Assembly (NCBI GenBank): GCA_947486785.1
Contig: CANKUU010000013.1
Coordinates: forward strand, 1-64,000
Source of the DNA: an uncultured Flavobacteriaceae bacterium
GTDB lineage: Bacteria > Bacteroidota > Bacteroidia > Flavobacteriales > Flavobacteriaceae
Direction of reading: 5' to 3'
DNA: 64,000 nucleotides
Both the position numbers and the translations under genes were made by a program. The notes beneath the pieces are model-generated. The model did not search any database, was not told the origin of the DNA, and worked only from the letters and a program-made list of their open reading frames with translations. Positions 8,628 to 17,225 of this stretch are shown here, in pieces. Each line of letters opens with the position of its first letter. The first letter of the stretch is position 1.

Positions 8628-9082
8628 TACTTAAGGTCGTTTAAGTTGATTAAAGTTGGTTTCTGAGCCTCTTGATCGTGATTACCGCCTACATAAACTT
8701 TCAGGTTTCTAAAAAGATCTGCTCCTAATCTGTTTTTTGGAAGCATTCCTTTAACCGCTTTTTCAACAATGCGACCAGGGTTTTTCTCTAACAATTCTTT
8801 TGCTGAAGTAAATCGTTGACCACCAGGGTAACCAGTATAACGCGAATAGGTTTTATCGTTCCATTTATTACCAGAAAGAGTAATTTTCTCAGCATTTATG
8901 ATCACAACATTATCTCCACAATCTACATGCGGTGTAAAGTTTGGTTTGTGTTTTCCTCTTAGTAGTTTTGCTACCTTAGAAGCAAGACGACCTAGTGTTT
9001 GTCCCTCTGCATCTACCAATAACCATTGCTTATCAACAGTCTTTCTATTGGCTGAAACAGTTTTATAACTTAATGTATCCAC
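8627..9082 (-). CDS. rplM: 50S ribosomal protein L13
   Basis: A 151-residue early-assembling large-subunit protein. Conserved segments seen are [20 protein letters not shown], the [16 protein letters not shown] block and [12 protein letters not shown]. The length is usual for the family. It is the first gene of the rplM-rpsI pair, an order conserved across bacteria. It is read from a good flavobacterial promoter about 50 bases upstream, with a leader of only about 40 bases. rpsI overlaps its stop codon. Confidence 0.98.
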   Translation of the reverse strand: MDTLSYKTVSANRKTVDKQWLLVDAEGQTLGRLASKVAKLLRGKHKPNFTPHVDCGDNVVIINAEKITLSGNKWNDKTYSRYTGYPGGQRFTSAKELLEKNPGRIVEKAVKGMLPKNRLGADLFRNLKVYVGGNHDQEAQKPTLINLNDLK

Positions 9083-9130
9083 TATTCTTTAATTTAACGA
9101 TTAAATACTTCAATCCCAATAAACGGGGTG

Positions 9131-9161
9131 CAAATGTACAATTATTTGCTTGATATGCAAA
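9131..9161 (-). promoter_or_regulatory. Promoter of rplM-rpsI (Bacteroidota type)
   Basis: On the minus strand TTTG (9161-9158) is separated by exactly 19 bases from TACATTTG (9138-9131). This fits the Bacteroidota consensus TTTG-N19-TAnnTTTG for the primary sigma factor. Transcription would start near 9125, about 40 bases before the rplM ATG. Confidence 0.8.
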
Positions 9162-9546
9162 TGCTTGTTTTGGTTTATTTTGAAATTTTTATTTCGCCTC
9201 ATATTTTTGGGCTGTAGGTATTGCTGCTACACCCAATTTAGTTAGAGTTTTTGTTTTTAAGAAGCACTTGAACACAGCCTAAATTAAGATTTTTTTTAAT
9301 AATAGCCCTATAGTTTAAAATGCTAATTTTTTTTTTGATGAAATTACATTCTTAAACCATGTTTTCTTTTCGGTGTTGTAAAAAGGACTTAGGGGCTTAA
9401 CTTGTTTTACTATTGAATATGATGTGAAATGCTATGTGTAGCCAAGGGGTTTATGGTTTATCGAAAGTCAAATCCGTAAAATAATATACAACGCTAAAGG
9501 GCAGGCAAGGCCTTCTGGTGTCGGCGTGCTTTAATAGGATTATGGT
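9162..9546. other. Intergenic stretch with nothing recognised beyond the rplM promoter
   Basis: About 385 bases between the rplM promoter and the end of the small T9SS protein gene. Stops are frequent in all frames, and no hairpin-plus-T-run or RNA gene is evident. Confidence 0.5.
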
Positions 9547-9894
9547 CTACTTTTTATAAAATTTGGCCGAAATAGATTTATTTTCAGATACGATTTGTAC
9601 CGTGTAAATACCTTTGGCGAGTCTTGGTACCGGTATGCTTAAAGCATGATTTTTTATTTCCCAAAAATACTGATTAACCTGATTTCCGTACGAATCGAAT
9701 ATATATATAGCCGCGCGTTGGCAATTAAATATTCCGGCAATATTTACAACGCTTGTTGCTGGGTTTGGAAATATTTTTACCTTTTCCACGTCTATTTTTT
9801 GTTCTTTTGAGTCGCTATTTATTGGATCAAAAGTTTGTGCGTTAACCAAAAATGATAGTGACACACAAAATAGGGTTAAGACTAATTTTTTCAT
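9547..9894 (-). CDS. Very small secreted protein consisting mainly of a T9SS sorting domain
   Basis: A 115-residue protein from the ATG at 9894, chosen because the signal peptide (MKKLVLTLFCVSLSFLVNAQ) begins there; an in-frame ATG 14 codons upstream would add a charged leader. After cleavage only about 20 linker residues precede a T9SS type A sorting domain of about 75 residues (VKIFPNPATSVVNI, KGIYTVQIVSE, KFYKK). It therefore has essentially no passenger domain. It could be a degenerated remnant of a longer T9SS substrate, a small surface protein, or a competitor for the sorting machinery; function unknown. It starts about 80 bases after the lipoprotein gene, so the two are probably co-transcribed. 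Confidence 0.75.
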   Translation of the reverse strand: MKKLVLTLFCVSLSFLVNAQTFDPINSDSKEQKIDVEKVKIFPNPATSVVNIAGIFNCQRAAIYIFDSYGNQVNQYFWEIKNHALSIPVPRLAKGIYTVQIVSENKSISAKFYKK

Positions 9895-9972
9895 AAGTAA
9901 ACGTTGGCGTCTCTCTTTAAACGCAAATTGCAACACCCTAGTTTATTAAGAATCTTAAATGTTTGTTATAAT

Positions 9973-10650
9973 TTAATAGCTAATTGTTTTTTTAGCTATT
10001 GAAATGTTTCCTCGACTGTCAATTGTGATTATCTTAATAAAGTAATTGGTTCCTAGTGAAATAGGTTGATTTGTGACAGTTTCATTACTTGACGCGATTA
10101 AAACCAGGTTGAGATTATCTTTTTCCGATCCAAAGTAGATCTCATAAGTTTTAATGTCATCATCTAGGTCTTCACTTTGCCAATTTATTTCTAAAATTCC
10201 ATTGGCCTTATTTTTTGTTGTTATTTCAGCAGGAAACGGGGCATGATTAGCTTCTGTAATGCCCTCAGAGTAAAAATTAAAAAGGGGGCTTTCTATAGTT
10301 TGGTCTTCGTAAGTGGCGGTAACTTTCCATGAAAATCTTGATTTTTTTGGTACCGTTACCTTTGCGGTAGTTGTTGTAGAAGAAGCGTTTATGATGCTAT
10401 TATTCTCTAAGTTTGTAATTTCAACAGTATAGGCGGTTGCATTTTTTGAAGGCATCCACATGAAGTCGATTGAAATTTCATTATTTTCCATATCGGTTCC
10501 GTCAGCACATACCATATTATGTTCTGGAGATATTAAGTTGAAATTACCAAGGCTAGCTTCATTAAGCACCTCATTTAATAGTTCTTCTGTATTGTCTTTG
10601 CAAGAACTTAGTAAGAGTAATACTAAAAAGGCTCGTATAGCTATTTTCAT
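9973..10650 (-). CDS. Surface lipoprotein with fibronectin type III-like domains
   Basis: A 225-residue protein with a lipoprotein signal (FLVLLLLSSC; lipidated Cys17 followed by KDN, a charged Bacteroidota surface-export-type start). The mature part has two beta-sandwich stretches resembling fibronectin type III. The first is at about 40-125 (MWMPSKNATAYTVEITN, FSWKVTATY) and the second at about 135-225 (PAEITTKNKANGILEINWQS, YEIYFGS). No catalytic motif is seen. It is likely an outer-membrane-anchored binding or structural protein. It precedes the small T9SS-sorted protein on the same strand. The exact role is unknown. Confidence 0.75.
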   Translation of the reverse strand: MKIAIRAFLVLLLLSSCKDNTEELLNEVLNEASLGNFNLISPEHNMVCADGTDMENNEISIDFMWMPSKNATAYTVEITNLENNSIINASSTTTTAKVTVPKKSRFSWKVTATYEDQTIESPLFNFYSEGITEANHAPFPAEITTKNKANGILEINWQSEDLDDDIKTYEIYFGSEKDNLNLVLIASSNETVTNQPISLGTNYFIKIITIDSRGNISIAKKTISY

Positions 10651-11054
10651 TTATTTATAAATTTTTATTCGATATGATTTAAGTAATGGTGTTTCTAGAA
10701 ATTTTCATTGAATAAAATTATCTTGATTTTTTTGATTAAAAATCTTAGTGGCAAGCTAGTTTAGTCTGTGAGTGTAGGTAGTTGTTTTCTCTGTAATAGT
10801 TCTTCTTCTCCTAGTTCAGGCTTTGTATAAACTTCCAAATTAAATGTAGATTTTGTATTGTTTTTAGTGGATTAATAAAATATATATAAGAAAATACGGT
10901 TAATTTTGAGTAGTATTTTCGTGTAATTTTTTGATTAAAATTTTATAACGAACGATAAAACTTTAAATTTTATTAAATGATTTTTTTTCGATGTAATGCC
11001 CATTTTCTTTACTAATTGGTTAGAGCCTTTGTTTTAAAAATATTTTTAAAATTA
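10651..11054. other. AT-rich gap between polA and the lipoprotein gene
   Basis: About 400 bases, strongly AT-rich. It should contain the 3' end of the polA transcript and the promoter of the lipoprotein gene, but I see neither a convincing intrinsic terminator nor an exact TTTG/TAnnTTTG pair. No coding relic was seen. Confidence 0.5.
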
Positions 11055-13886
11055 TTAGTGGGCTTCTAGCCAATTTGCTCCAGTTCCTAACTCTACATCT
11101 AAAGGAACCGAGAGTTTGTAAGCATTTTCCATTTCAGATTGCACCATCTCTTTTAAACGATCTATTTCTAGCTTATGGGCATCAAATACTAATTCGTCAT
11201 GTACTTGCAGCAGCATTTTAGATTTGTAGTTTTCTGCAACTAGTTTTTTATGAATGTTAATCATAGCAATTTTAATAATGTCGGCTGCACTACCTTGGAT
11301 GGGTGCATTTACGGCATTTCTTTCTGCAGCACCTCTTACTATAGCATTATTGCCATTGATATTTTTTAAGTATCTGCGTCTTCCTAAAACTGTTTGTACA
11401 TAGCCATTATCTCTTGCGAAATTAATTTGTTCATTCATATAGGTTTTAAGCTTTGGGTAGTTAGCGTAATAGGTCTCTATTAACTCTTTAGCTTCTGATC
11501 GAGATAGCTCGGTTTGATTACTTAAACCAAATGCAGATACGCCATAAATAATTCCAAAATTTACTGTTTTTGCATTACTTCTTTGCGCTCTGGTTACCTC
11601 GTTTAACGGAACATTGAATACTCTTGCTGCGGTTGAGGCATGAATATCTTCTCCGTTTTTAAAAGCTTCAATCATAGTTGTTTCTTCGCTAAGGGCTGCT
11701 ATAATTCTTAACTCTATTTGAGAATAATCTGCAGCTAACAAGGTGTATTCTTCATTTCTCGGAATAAATGCTTTCCGCACCTGTTGCCCTCGTTCTGTTC
11801 TAATAGGTATGTTTTGCAAATTAGGATTGTTGCTACTAAGTCTTCCTGTTGCTGCAACAGTTTGCATATAGTCGGTATGTACTCTTTTGGTGCTTTCTTC
11901 TATCTGTAATGGCAGAGCATCAACGTAAGTACTTTTAAGTTTTGCTAATCCTCTATATGCCAGTACATGTTTAATAATTTCGTGGTCTTTTGCTAAATAT
12001 GATAAAACATCTTCGGCAGTTGAATACTGCCCAGTTTTTGTTTTTTTAGGTTTGTCTACTAATTTCATTTTATCAAATAACACCTCTCCTAATTGTTTAG
12101 GTGAGCCAATATTAAATTCTTGTCCGGCTTCTTCAAAGATTTTCTTTTCTAAGAAAGCTATATCGTTATTTAAATCGTCTGAAAGGGAGTTTAAATAATC
12201 TTCATCAAGGTTGATACCTTCTAATTCCATGTCAGCAAGTACTTTTAATAGAGGAATTTCGATATCATTAAAGAGATCTTCTGTTTTGGCTTCCTTTAGT
12301 TCTTTTCTAAAATGCTGCGCCAGTTGAAAGGTGATATCTGCATCTTCAACAGCATACTCAGTTTGTTTTTCTAAAGGAACATTTCGCATGCTTAACTGAT
12401 TTTTTCCTTTTTTGCCAATCAGCTCCGTTATAGACACAGGGGTGTAGTTTAGGTATGTTTCTGCCAAAACATTCATATTATGGCGCATATCTGGGTTGAT
12501 TAAGTAATGTGCTAACATGGTATCAAAATACTTACCCTTTACTTTAATATTGTATTTATGCAATACTTTGATGTCATATTTTAAATTCTGTCCTATTTTT
12601 TCAATCGATTCCGATTCGAAAAAAGGGCGCAATAGTTCTATTAATTTTTGAGCTTCATTTTGATCTTCGGGAAAAGGAATGTAATAGCCTTTGGAGGCCT
12701 CCCAGGAAAAAGCGATTCCTACTAATTGTGCAGTTAAAGGATTTAGTCCGGTAGTTTCGGTATCAAAACATACGGAAGTCTGTTGCATTAAATTTTGAAG
12801 AAATAATTTTATGGCCATTCCAGTCGTCACGTTTTGGTAGACATGTGGAACATTTGCAATTGTTTTTCTGCTATTGTGGTCAGCTAAAGTACCTGCAGCT
12901 TCTGCCGGATTGCCGCCAAATAAAGAAAATTGTCCACTGCCTGCCTCTTGCAGTTTTTTTGCTGCTGTTTTATTAATTTGATCTGGAGTTGTTTCTTCTT
13001 CGTTTGAAAATATTTTGATAAACTGATCTTTTAATCTTCTAAATTCAAGTTCTTCAAAGATAAACTGTACTTTTTCATTGTCAGGATTACTCATTTGGTA
13101 ATCCTTAGCATCAAAAGCTACGTCAACATTTAGGTTTATAGTAGCCAATTGTTTTGAAAGTAACCCTAATTCACCATTAGTTTCTACTTTTTCTTTCATT
13201 TTGCCTTTGAGCTTATCTGTATTAGCTAAAAGCCCTTCCATTGATCCGAAATCTGCTATGAATTTTCGAGCAGTTTTATCTCCTACACCAGGTAATCCAG
13301 GAATATTATCACTTGCGTCTCCCATCATACCTAAATAGTCAATCACTTGTTCAGGTCGCTCAACTCCGAAACGTTTTTGAATCTCTGGTATTCCCCATAT
13401 CTCAATTCCGTTGCCCATGCGGGCCGGTTTATACATAAATATGTTATCAGAAACCAATTGTCCAAAATCTTTATCAGGAGTCACCATAAAAACTTTGTAA
13501 TCTTCTTTTTCTGCTTGTTTGGCGAGTGTTCCAATAATGTCATCTGCCTCCCAGCCTTCTTTTACCACTACAGGTATTTTCATTGCTCTAAGAATATCTT
13601 GAATGTAGGGTACCGCAATTTTAATAGCGTCAGGTGTTTCACTCCGATTTGCTTTGTATTCTGGGAATAGCTCTTTCCGTTCTACACTTCCACCTTTATC
13701 AAAACAAACAGCTAAGTGATCTGGTTTTTCACGTTTGATAACATCAAAAAGAGAATTCATAAAACCCATGATCGCAGAAGTATCCATGCCTTTAGAGTTT
13801 ATTCTTGGGTTTTTTATAAGTGCGTAATATCCTCTAAATATTAGTGCATATGCATCGAGTAAAAAAAGTCTTTTTTGATCTGCCAT
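11055..13886 (-). CDS. polA: DNA polymerase I
   Basis: A 943-residue three-domain repair and Okazaki-fragment polymerase. The N-terminal 5'-3' exonuclease (about 1-290) has LLDAYALIFRGYYAL, WEADDIIGTLA, VTPDKDFGQLV and the GVGDKTA helix-hairpin-helix. The middle 3'-5' proofreading domain keeps its acidic residues in CFDTETTGL near residue 370, and the later YAVEDADIT, so proofreading is probably active. The C-terminal polymerase domain has motif A (LLAADYSQIELRI), motif B (RSNAKTVNFGIIYG) and motif C (LQVHDELVFD). It is full length for the family and stands alone, with about 110 bases to the upstream gene. Confidence 0.98.
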   Translation of the reverse strand: MADQKRLFLLDAYALIFRGYYALIKNPRINSKGMDTSAIMGFMNSLFDVIKREKPDHLAVCFDKGGSVERKELFPEYKANRSETPDAIKIAVPYIQDILRAMKIPVVVKEGWEADDIIGTLAKQAEKEDYKVFMVTPDKDFGQLVSDNIFMYKPARMGNGIEIWGIPEIQKRFGVERPEQVIDYLGMMGDASDNIPGLPGVGDKTARKFIADFGSMEGLLANTDKLKGKMKEKVETNGELGLLSKQLATINLNVDVAFDAKDYQMSNPDNEKVQFIFEELEFRRLKDQFIKIFSNEEETTPDQINKTAAKKLQEAGSGQFSLFGGNPAEAAGTLADHNSRKTIANVPHVYQNVTTGMAIKLFLQNLMQQTSVCFDTETTGLNPLTAQLVGIAFSWEASKGYYIPFPEDQNEAQKLIELLRPFFESESIEKIGQNLKYDIKVLHKYNIKVKGKYFDTMLAHYLINPDMRHNMNVLAETYLNYTPVSITELIGKKGKNQLSMRNVPLEKQTEYAVEDADITFQLAQHFRKELKEAKTEDLFNDIEIPLLKVLADMELEGINLDEDYLNSLSDDLNNDIAFLEKKIFEEAGQEFNIGSPKQLGEVLFDKMKLVDKPKKTKTGQYSTAEDVLSYLAKDHEIIKHVLAYRGLAKLKSTYVDALPLQIEESTKRVHTDYMQTVAATGRLSSNNPNLQNIPIRTERGQQVRKAFIPRNEEYTLLAADYSQIELRIIAALSEETTMIEAFKNGEDIHASTAARVFNVPLNEVTRAQRSNAKTVNFGIIYGVSAFGLSNQTELSRSEAKELIETYYANYPKLKTYMNEQINFARDNGYVQTVLGRRRYLKNINGNNAIVRGAAERNAVNAPIQGSAADIIKIAMINIHKKLVAENYKSKMLLQVHDELVFDAHKLEIDRLKEMVQSEMENAYKLSVPLDVELGTGANWLEAH

Positions 13887-14000
13887 TATTGGAAGTTAGA
13901 AATAAGAAATTAGATGTGTTTTTTAAAATATCAAAAGTTTTTAAAAGTACGAAGTTTGTTGAAAAGTATCATTCTATTTAGTAGACTTTAGAAGTGTCTT

Positions 14001-15287
14001 TTATTGCGGAGAATAATAAAAAGGTATCGTCCAGCTTTTTTCCATATCTGATGATATTTTTTTGACAATTTTTAATTGGTGTGCGCCAGCGGCTAGTTCT
14101 TCTAATGGCACAAAGCCCAAAAGGCCAAACTGTTTAGTACTATAATGATCTGTTTTTAAAAAGCCTATTTGAATGGGCTTTGCATCCAATTCTAAGGATA
14201 CACCGGCAGCATAGCAATCTAGATTCTTTTTCCATCTATTTTGTCTTTCAGAATTGTCTGTGTTTAATTTCCTCCCTTCGAGTTCACATGCCTTACCCAT
14301 AATTCTGGTTTCATGTTCAAGTATAGGAACAAATAGTTTAAGTGTGTTATCAGATATAATTTCGGTTTGTATTTCAGGAGCTAGTAAAAAATTAAAATCA
14401 CTATTATTGGTACTATAATAATTGGCATACACTCTACTCTCATCGGGTTCAATATCTTTATTAATTAGGTACCTGTAATTTGAACCAATTAATTTTGAAC
14501 TGCCAAATAGTATGCCAACTAACAACATCAAAAGGACCATTTTGATCAATCCTTTTTTCTTTTTAAAATTAGAGCCAAAAAGCATTATAATTTGCATTAT
14601 ACTTTTGTAAAATGGACCATAAAGTGGTACCGCTGACCAACGAGTATAAAGAAAATAGAGATGTTGAATTCTCTCGTTGTCATGATATTTTTTCATGTTG
14701 GCTATAATAGATATTAATAAACCAAACACAAAGCATAGGGCTAACAGAGCCAATGGGGCAAGAAGTATCCAAGTTGTTATATAATCGCTCAGAATGTTAA
14801 AAATTATAAGATAAAGACTGGCTGTTATGGTGATATACAAGTAGATCATCATAAAGGCAAAAGCTGCTGAAAAAATAACACTACAGAGTTCATCTATTTT
14901 AGCAATACTATCATTGATTTTTGGTAAAACATGTAAGATTTTTTTGGTGTAAATAGGAGAGTAAGCACTATCTTCTAGTCCGTAATCAGGAAAAACAGAA
15001 TTAAGTCCTACAAGCCCTATCCAATAGGCTCTAAAAGCAAAATGAATAACAAACATTGCGCCCAAAATACCTATTGCAAGATATCCAGAAACCAGAATCA
15101 TATATCCTATGTCATATTGATTTGGGTTAAGGTTATCAATGAACATAAAAATTAACCAATCTAAAGCTGTAAATGATCTTAAAATTGCAAAAATAGCTAC
15201 CGCCGAAACTAGCAGTTCAGCTTCCCAACTTTCTTCTTTTAGTATTTGAAGCCAGCTTCTTGTGGTTGATTCTTGAATGTTTTCCAT
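14001..15287 (-). CDS. Polytopic membrane protein of unknown function with a C-terminal soluble domain
   Basis: I do not recognise a family for this 428-residue protein. Five or six hydrophobic segments can be seen: about 25-50 (VSAVAIFAILRSF), 62-88 (LVSGYLAIGILGAMFVIHFA), 138-165, 170-195 and 245-263. They are separated by charged loops including a KKKKG segment. The last 165 residues (from about 264) are predicted soluble and could lie outside the membrane. They have no obvious catalytic motif, but contain two cysteines (GKACELEG and LDCYAAG) that could form a disulfide. Its start lies only 12 bases after the end of the glycosylasparaginase gene on the same strand, so they very likely form an operon. 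The functional link is unknown. Confidence 0.75.
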   Translation of the reverse strand: MENIQESTTRSWLQILKEESWEAELLVSAVAIFAILRSFTALDWLIFMFIDNLNPNQYDIGYMILVSGYLAIGILGAMFVIHFAFRAYWIGLVGLNSVFPDYGLEDSAYSPIYTKKILHVLPKINDSIAKIDELCSVIFSAAFAFMMIYLYITITASLYLIIFNILSDYITTWILLAPLALLALCFVFGLLISIIANMKKYHDNERIQHLYFLYTRWSAVPLYGPFYKSIMQIIMLFGSNFKKKKGLIKMVLLMLLVGILFGSSKLIGSNYRYLINKDIEPDESRVYANYYSTNNSDFNFLLAPEIQTEIISDNTLKLFVPILEHETRIMGKACELEGRKLNTDNSERQNRWKKNLDCYAAGVSLELDAKPIQIGFLKTDHYSTKQFGLLGFVPLEELAAGAHQLKIVKKISSDMEKSWTIPFYYSPQ

Positions 15288-15299
15288 GAAATTTTGGAA

Positions 15300-16295
15300 T
15301 TATGCTTTTATAAAACTCTCCGTTGGATTGTTCACATGCCCCTCCTCAGAATAGGTACGATACGTAAATCCAGGTTGAATGCAATACCCGCCAGTTTCGC
15401 CTTTTTTGTTAATAGCAATAAAGCCAATTTGAAAATCGTTTCGACCAGCGTTTTTTGACATAATACGCTTTACCCCTTCTTCACAAGCTTCTTGGGGCGA
15501 TTTACCTTGCCGCATGAGTTCAACAATTAAAAAGCTGCCAACCGTTCGTACGACTTCTTCGCCAACACCGGTTGCTGTTGCTGCGCCAATTTCGTTATCA
15601 ACGAAAAGTCCAGCACCTATAATAGGAGAGTCGCCAACCCGACCTGCATATTTATATCCCATGCCACTGGTAGTGCAAGCGCCAGAAATATCACCATTTT
15701 TGTCGATAGCAAGAATGCCAATAGTGTCGTGATTTTCAATATTTATAATTGGTTTGTATTCGGAAGTTTTCTTCCATTCTAGCCATTCTTGTTTTGATTT
15801 TTCTGTTAATAAATTGACTTTTTCAAACCCTTGTTCATAGGCGAATTTTTCAGCTCCTTTGCCAGCTAGCATTACGTGAGGAGTTTCCTCCATTACTTTT
15901 CGGGCAACAGAAATTGGGCTAGCAATATTTTGCATACAAAGAACAGCGCCGCAATTTCCATCTTTATCCATAATGCAGGCGTCTAAAGTTACATTGCCAT
16001 CGCGATCGGGTCTGCCGCCAACACCTACGGTTTGGTTGTTAACATCTGCTTCTTCAACCATGGCACCTTTTTGTACCGCATCTAAAGAGCTGCCGCCATC
16101 TTTTAAAACCTCCCAAGCTTTTGCGGTGGCATTTTTAAAATTCCATGTGCAAATGGCGATAGGTCTTGTAAGCTTAATTTTTTCAGGGTTTGCTGCTTTT
16201 TTTTCCACATCATTTTTACAAGATGCAATTAATGGCGCAGATATAAGACCCGCTGTTGCGGCACTTGAGTTTTTTAAAAAGTTTCTTCTTTTCAT
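15300..16295 (-). CDS. N4-(beta-N-acetylglucosaminyl)-L-asparaginase (glycosylasparaginase), Tat-exported
   Basis: A 331-residue Ntn hydrolase of the aspartylglucosaminidase family, which removes asparagine-linked GlcNAc from degraded glycoproteins. Residues 1-30 carry a twin-arginine signal (MKRRNFLKNSSAATAG) with a possible lipobox (PLIASC), so it is exported folded and may be lipid-anchored in the periplasm. The autoprocessing site is ENHD followed by Thr191 (TIGILAID); this Thr becomes the N-terminal nucleophile of the beta subunit. The substrate-loop motif GRVGDSPIIGAG and the GEEVVRTVGSF region are intact. The enzyme of the related Elizabethkingia is the classic bacterial example. It is followed after 12 bases by an unknown membrane protein gene. 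Confidence 0.93.
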   Translation of the reverse strand: MKRRNFLKNSSAATAGLISAPLIASCKNDVEKKAANPEKIKLTRPIAICTWNFKNATAKAWEVLKDGGSSLDAVQKGAMVEEADVNNQTVGVGGRPDRDGNVTLDACIMDKDGNCGAVLCMQNIASPISVARKVMEETPHVMLAGKGAEKFAYEQGFEKVNLLTEKSKQEWLEWKKTSEYKPIINIENHDTIGILAIDKNGDISGACTTSGMGYKYAGRVGDSPIIGAGLFVDNEIGAATATGVGEEVVRTVGSFLIVELMRQGKSPQEACEEGVKRIMSKNAGRNDFQIGFIAINKKGETGGYCIQPGFTYRTYSEEGHVNNPTESFIKA

Positions 16296-16449
16296 ATCAG
16301 TATTTTTTAATTAGGTAGCTTTTTTTTGTAAAAAAAACGCTTGGCGTATTTGGTATATTTAACATCGAAAATAGTACCTTTCCTTGAAAATAAAAAAGGA
16401 TAATTAGAGTACGAAATCATCTTATTTTAGAAATTTAAATATAAGCATA

Positions 16450-17175
16450 ATGATAGTAGAAGTATGTGCAAATTCATTGGAATCTGCGATAAATGCGGAA
16501 AAAGCGGGTGCAAGTCGAATAGAATTATGTTCTGAACTCGCCGTTGGTGGTATTACGCCGTCTTATGGACTATTGAAAATGGTGAGTGAAGAGATTTCTA
16601 TACCAGTTCGCGTACTTATTCGACCAAGGAGTGGTGATTTTAGTTATTCTGATGCAGAGTTTGAAATTATGAAGAGAGATATCGAGTTGTGTGCAGAAAT
16701 AGGTTTTGAAGGGGTGGTTTTAGGATTATTGCTTCCAGATTTTTCACTAGATGAATCTCGACTTTCAGTATTGAGAGCTATAGATCCTAGGCTTAATATG
16801 ACTTTTCATAGAGCTTTTGATTGGGTATCTAAGCCAGAAGAAGCTATGCCAATAATTGAAAATTTAGGGTTTGATACGATACTAAGTTCAGGACAAGAGA
16901 ATAAGGCTATAAATGGTGTTAATTTGCTTTCTAAACTACATCAAACAGCAAAGCAACTAACAATTATGCCCGGCTCAGGGGTAAACTTAGAAACCATTCA
17001 ATCATTTAAAGAAATTGGTTTTCATGCAATACATTTATCTGCGGTACAAATGAATCAGAAGTTAGCGCAAAGGCCAAAAGTACCAATGAATTCTGCTAGT
17101 ATGCTATCTGATGATGCAGTACCTATTTCTAATTTAGAAGTTATTCGTCAAATTGTAGAAACGGTTAAAATCTAA
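16450..17175 (+). CDS. cutC: CutC family protein
   Basis: A 241-residue TIM-barrel protein with the CutC signatures EVCANSLESAINAEKAGASR, RIELCSELAVGGITPSYG, VLIRPRSGDF and MTFHRAFDW. The protein was named for copper homeostasis in E. coli, but its biochemical activity is not settled, and copper handling should be treated as a family label. It is complete and of normal length. It is divergent from the glycosylasparaginase gene and followed after 50 bases by a metallophosphoesterase gene on the same strand. Confidence 0.93.
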   Translation: MIVEVCANSLESAINAEKAGASRIELCSELAVGGITPSYGLLKMVSEEISIPVRVLIRPRSGDFSYSDAEFEIMKRDIELCAEIGFEGVVLGLLLPDFSLDESRLSVLRAIDPRLNMTFHRAFDWVSKPEEAMPIIENLGFDTILSSGQENKAINGVNLLSKLHQTAKQLTIMPGSGVNLETIQSFKEIGFHAIHLSAVQMNQKLAQRPKVPMNSASMLSDDAVPISNLEVIRQIVETVKI

Positions 17176-17225
17176 TTTAAAAATTAAGGGGTGCTTCGTT
17201 AACAGGGCACCGTTGTAAAATATAG

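Noticed and set aside
464-10650. The secreted proteins around the translation genes as a polysaccharide utilisation locus
   Set aside because: There is no SusC/SusD pair, glycoside hydrolase or sugar regulator; the genes are separated by housekeeping clusters.
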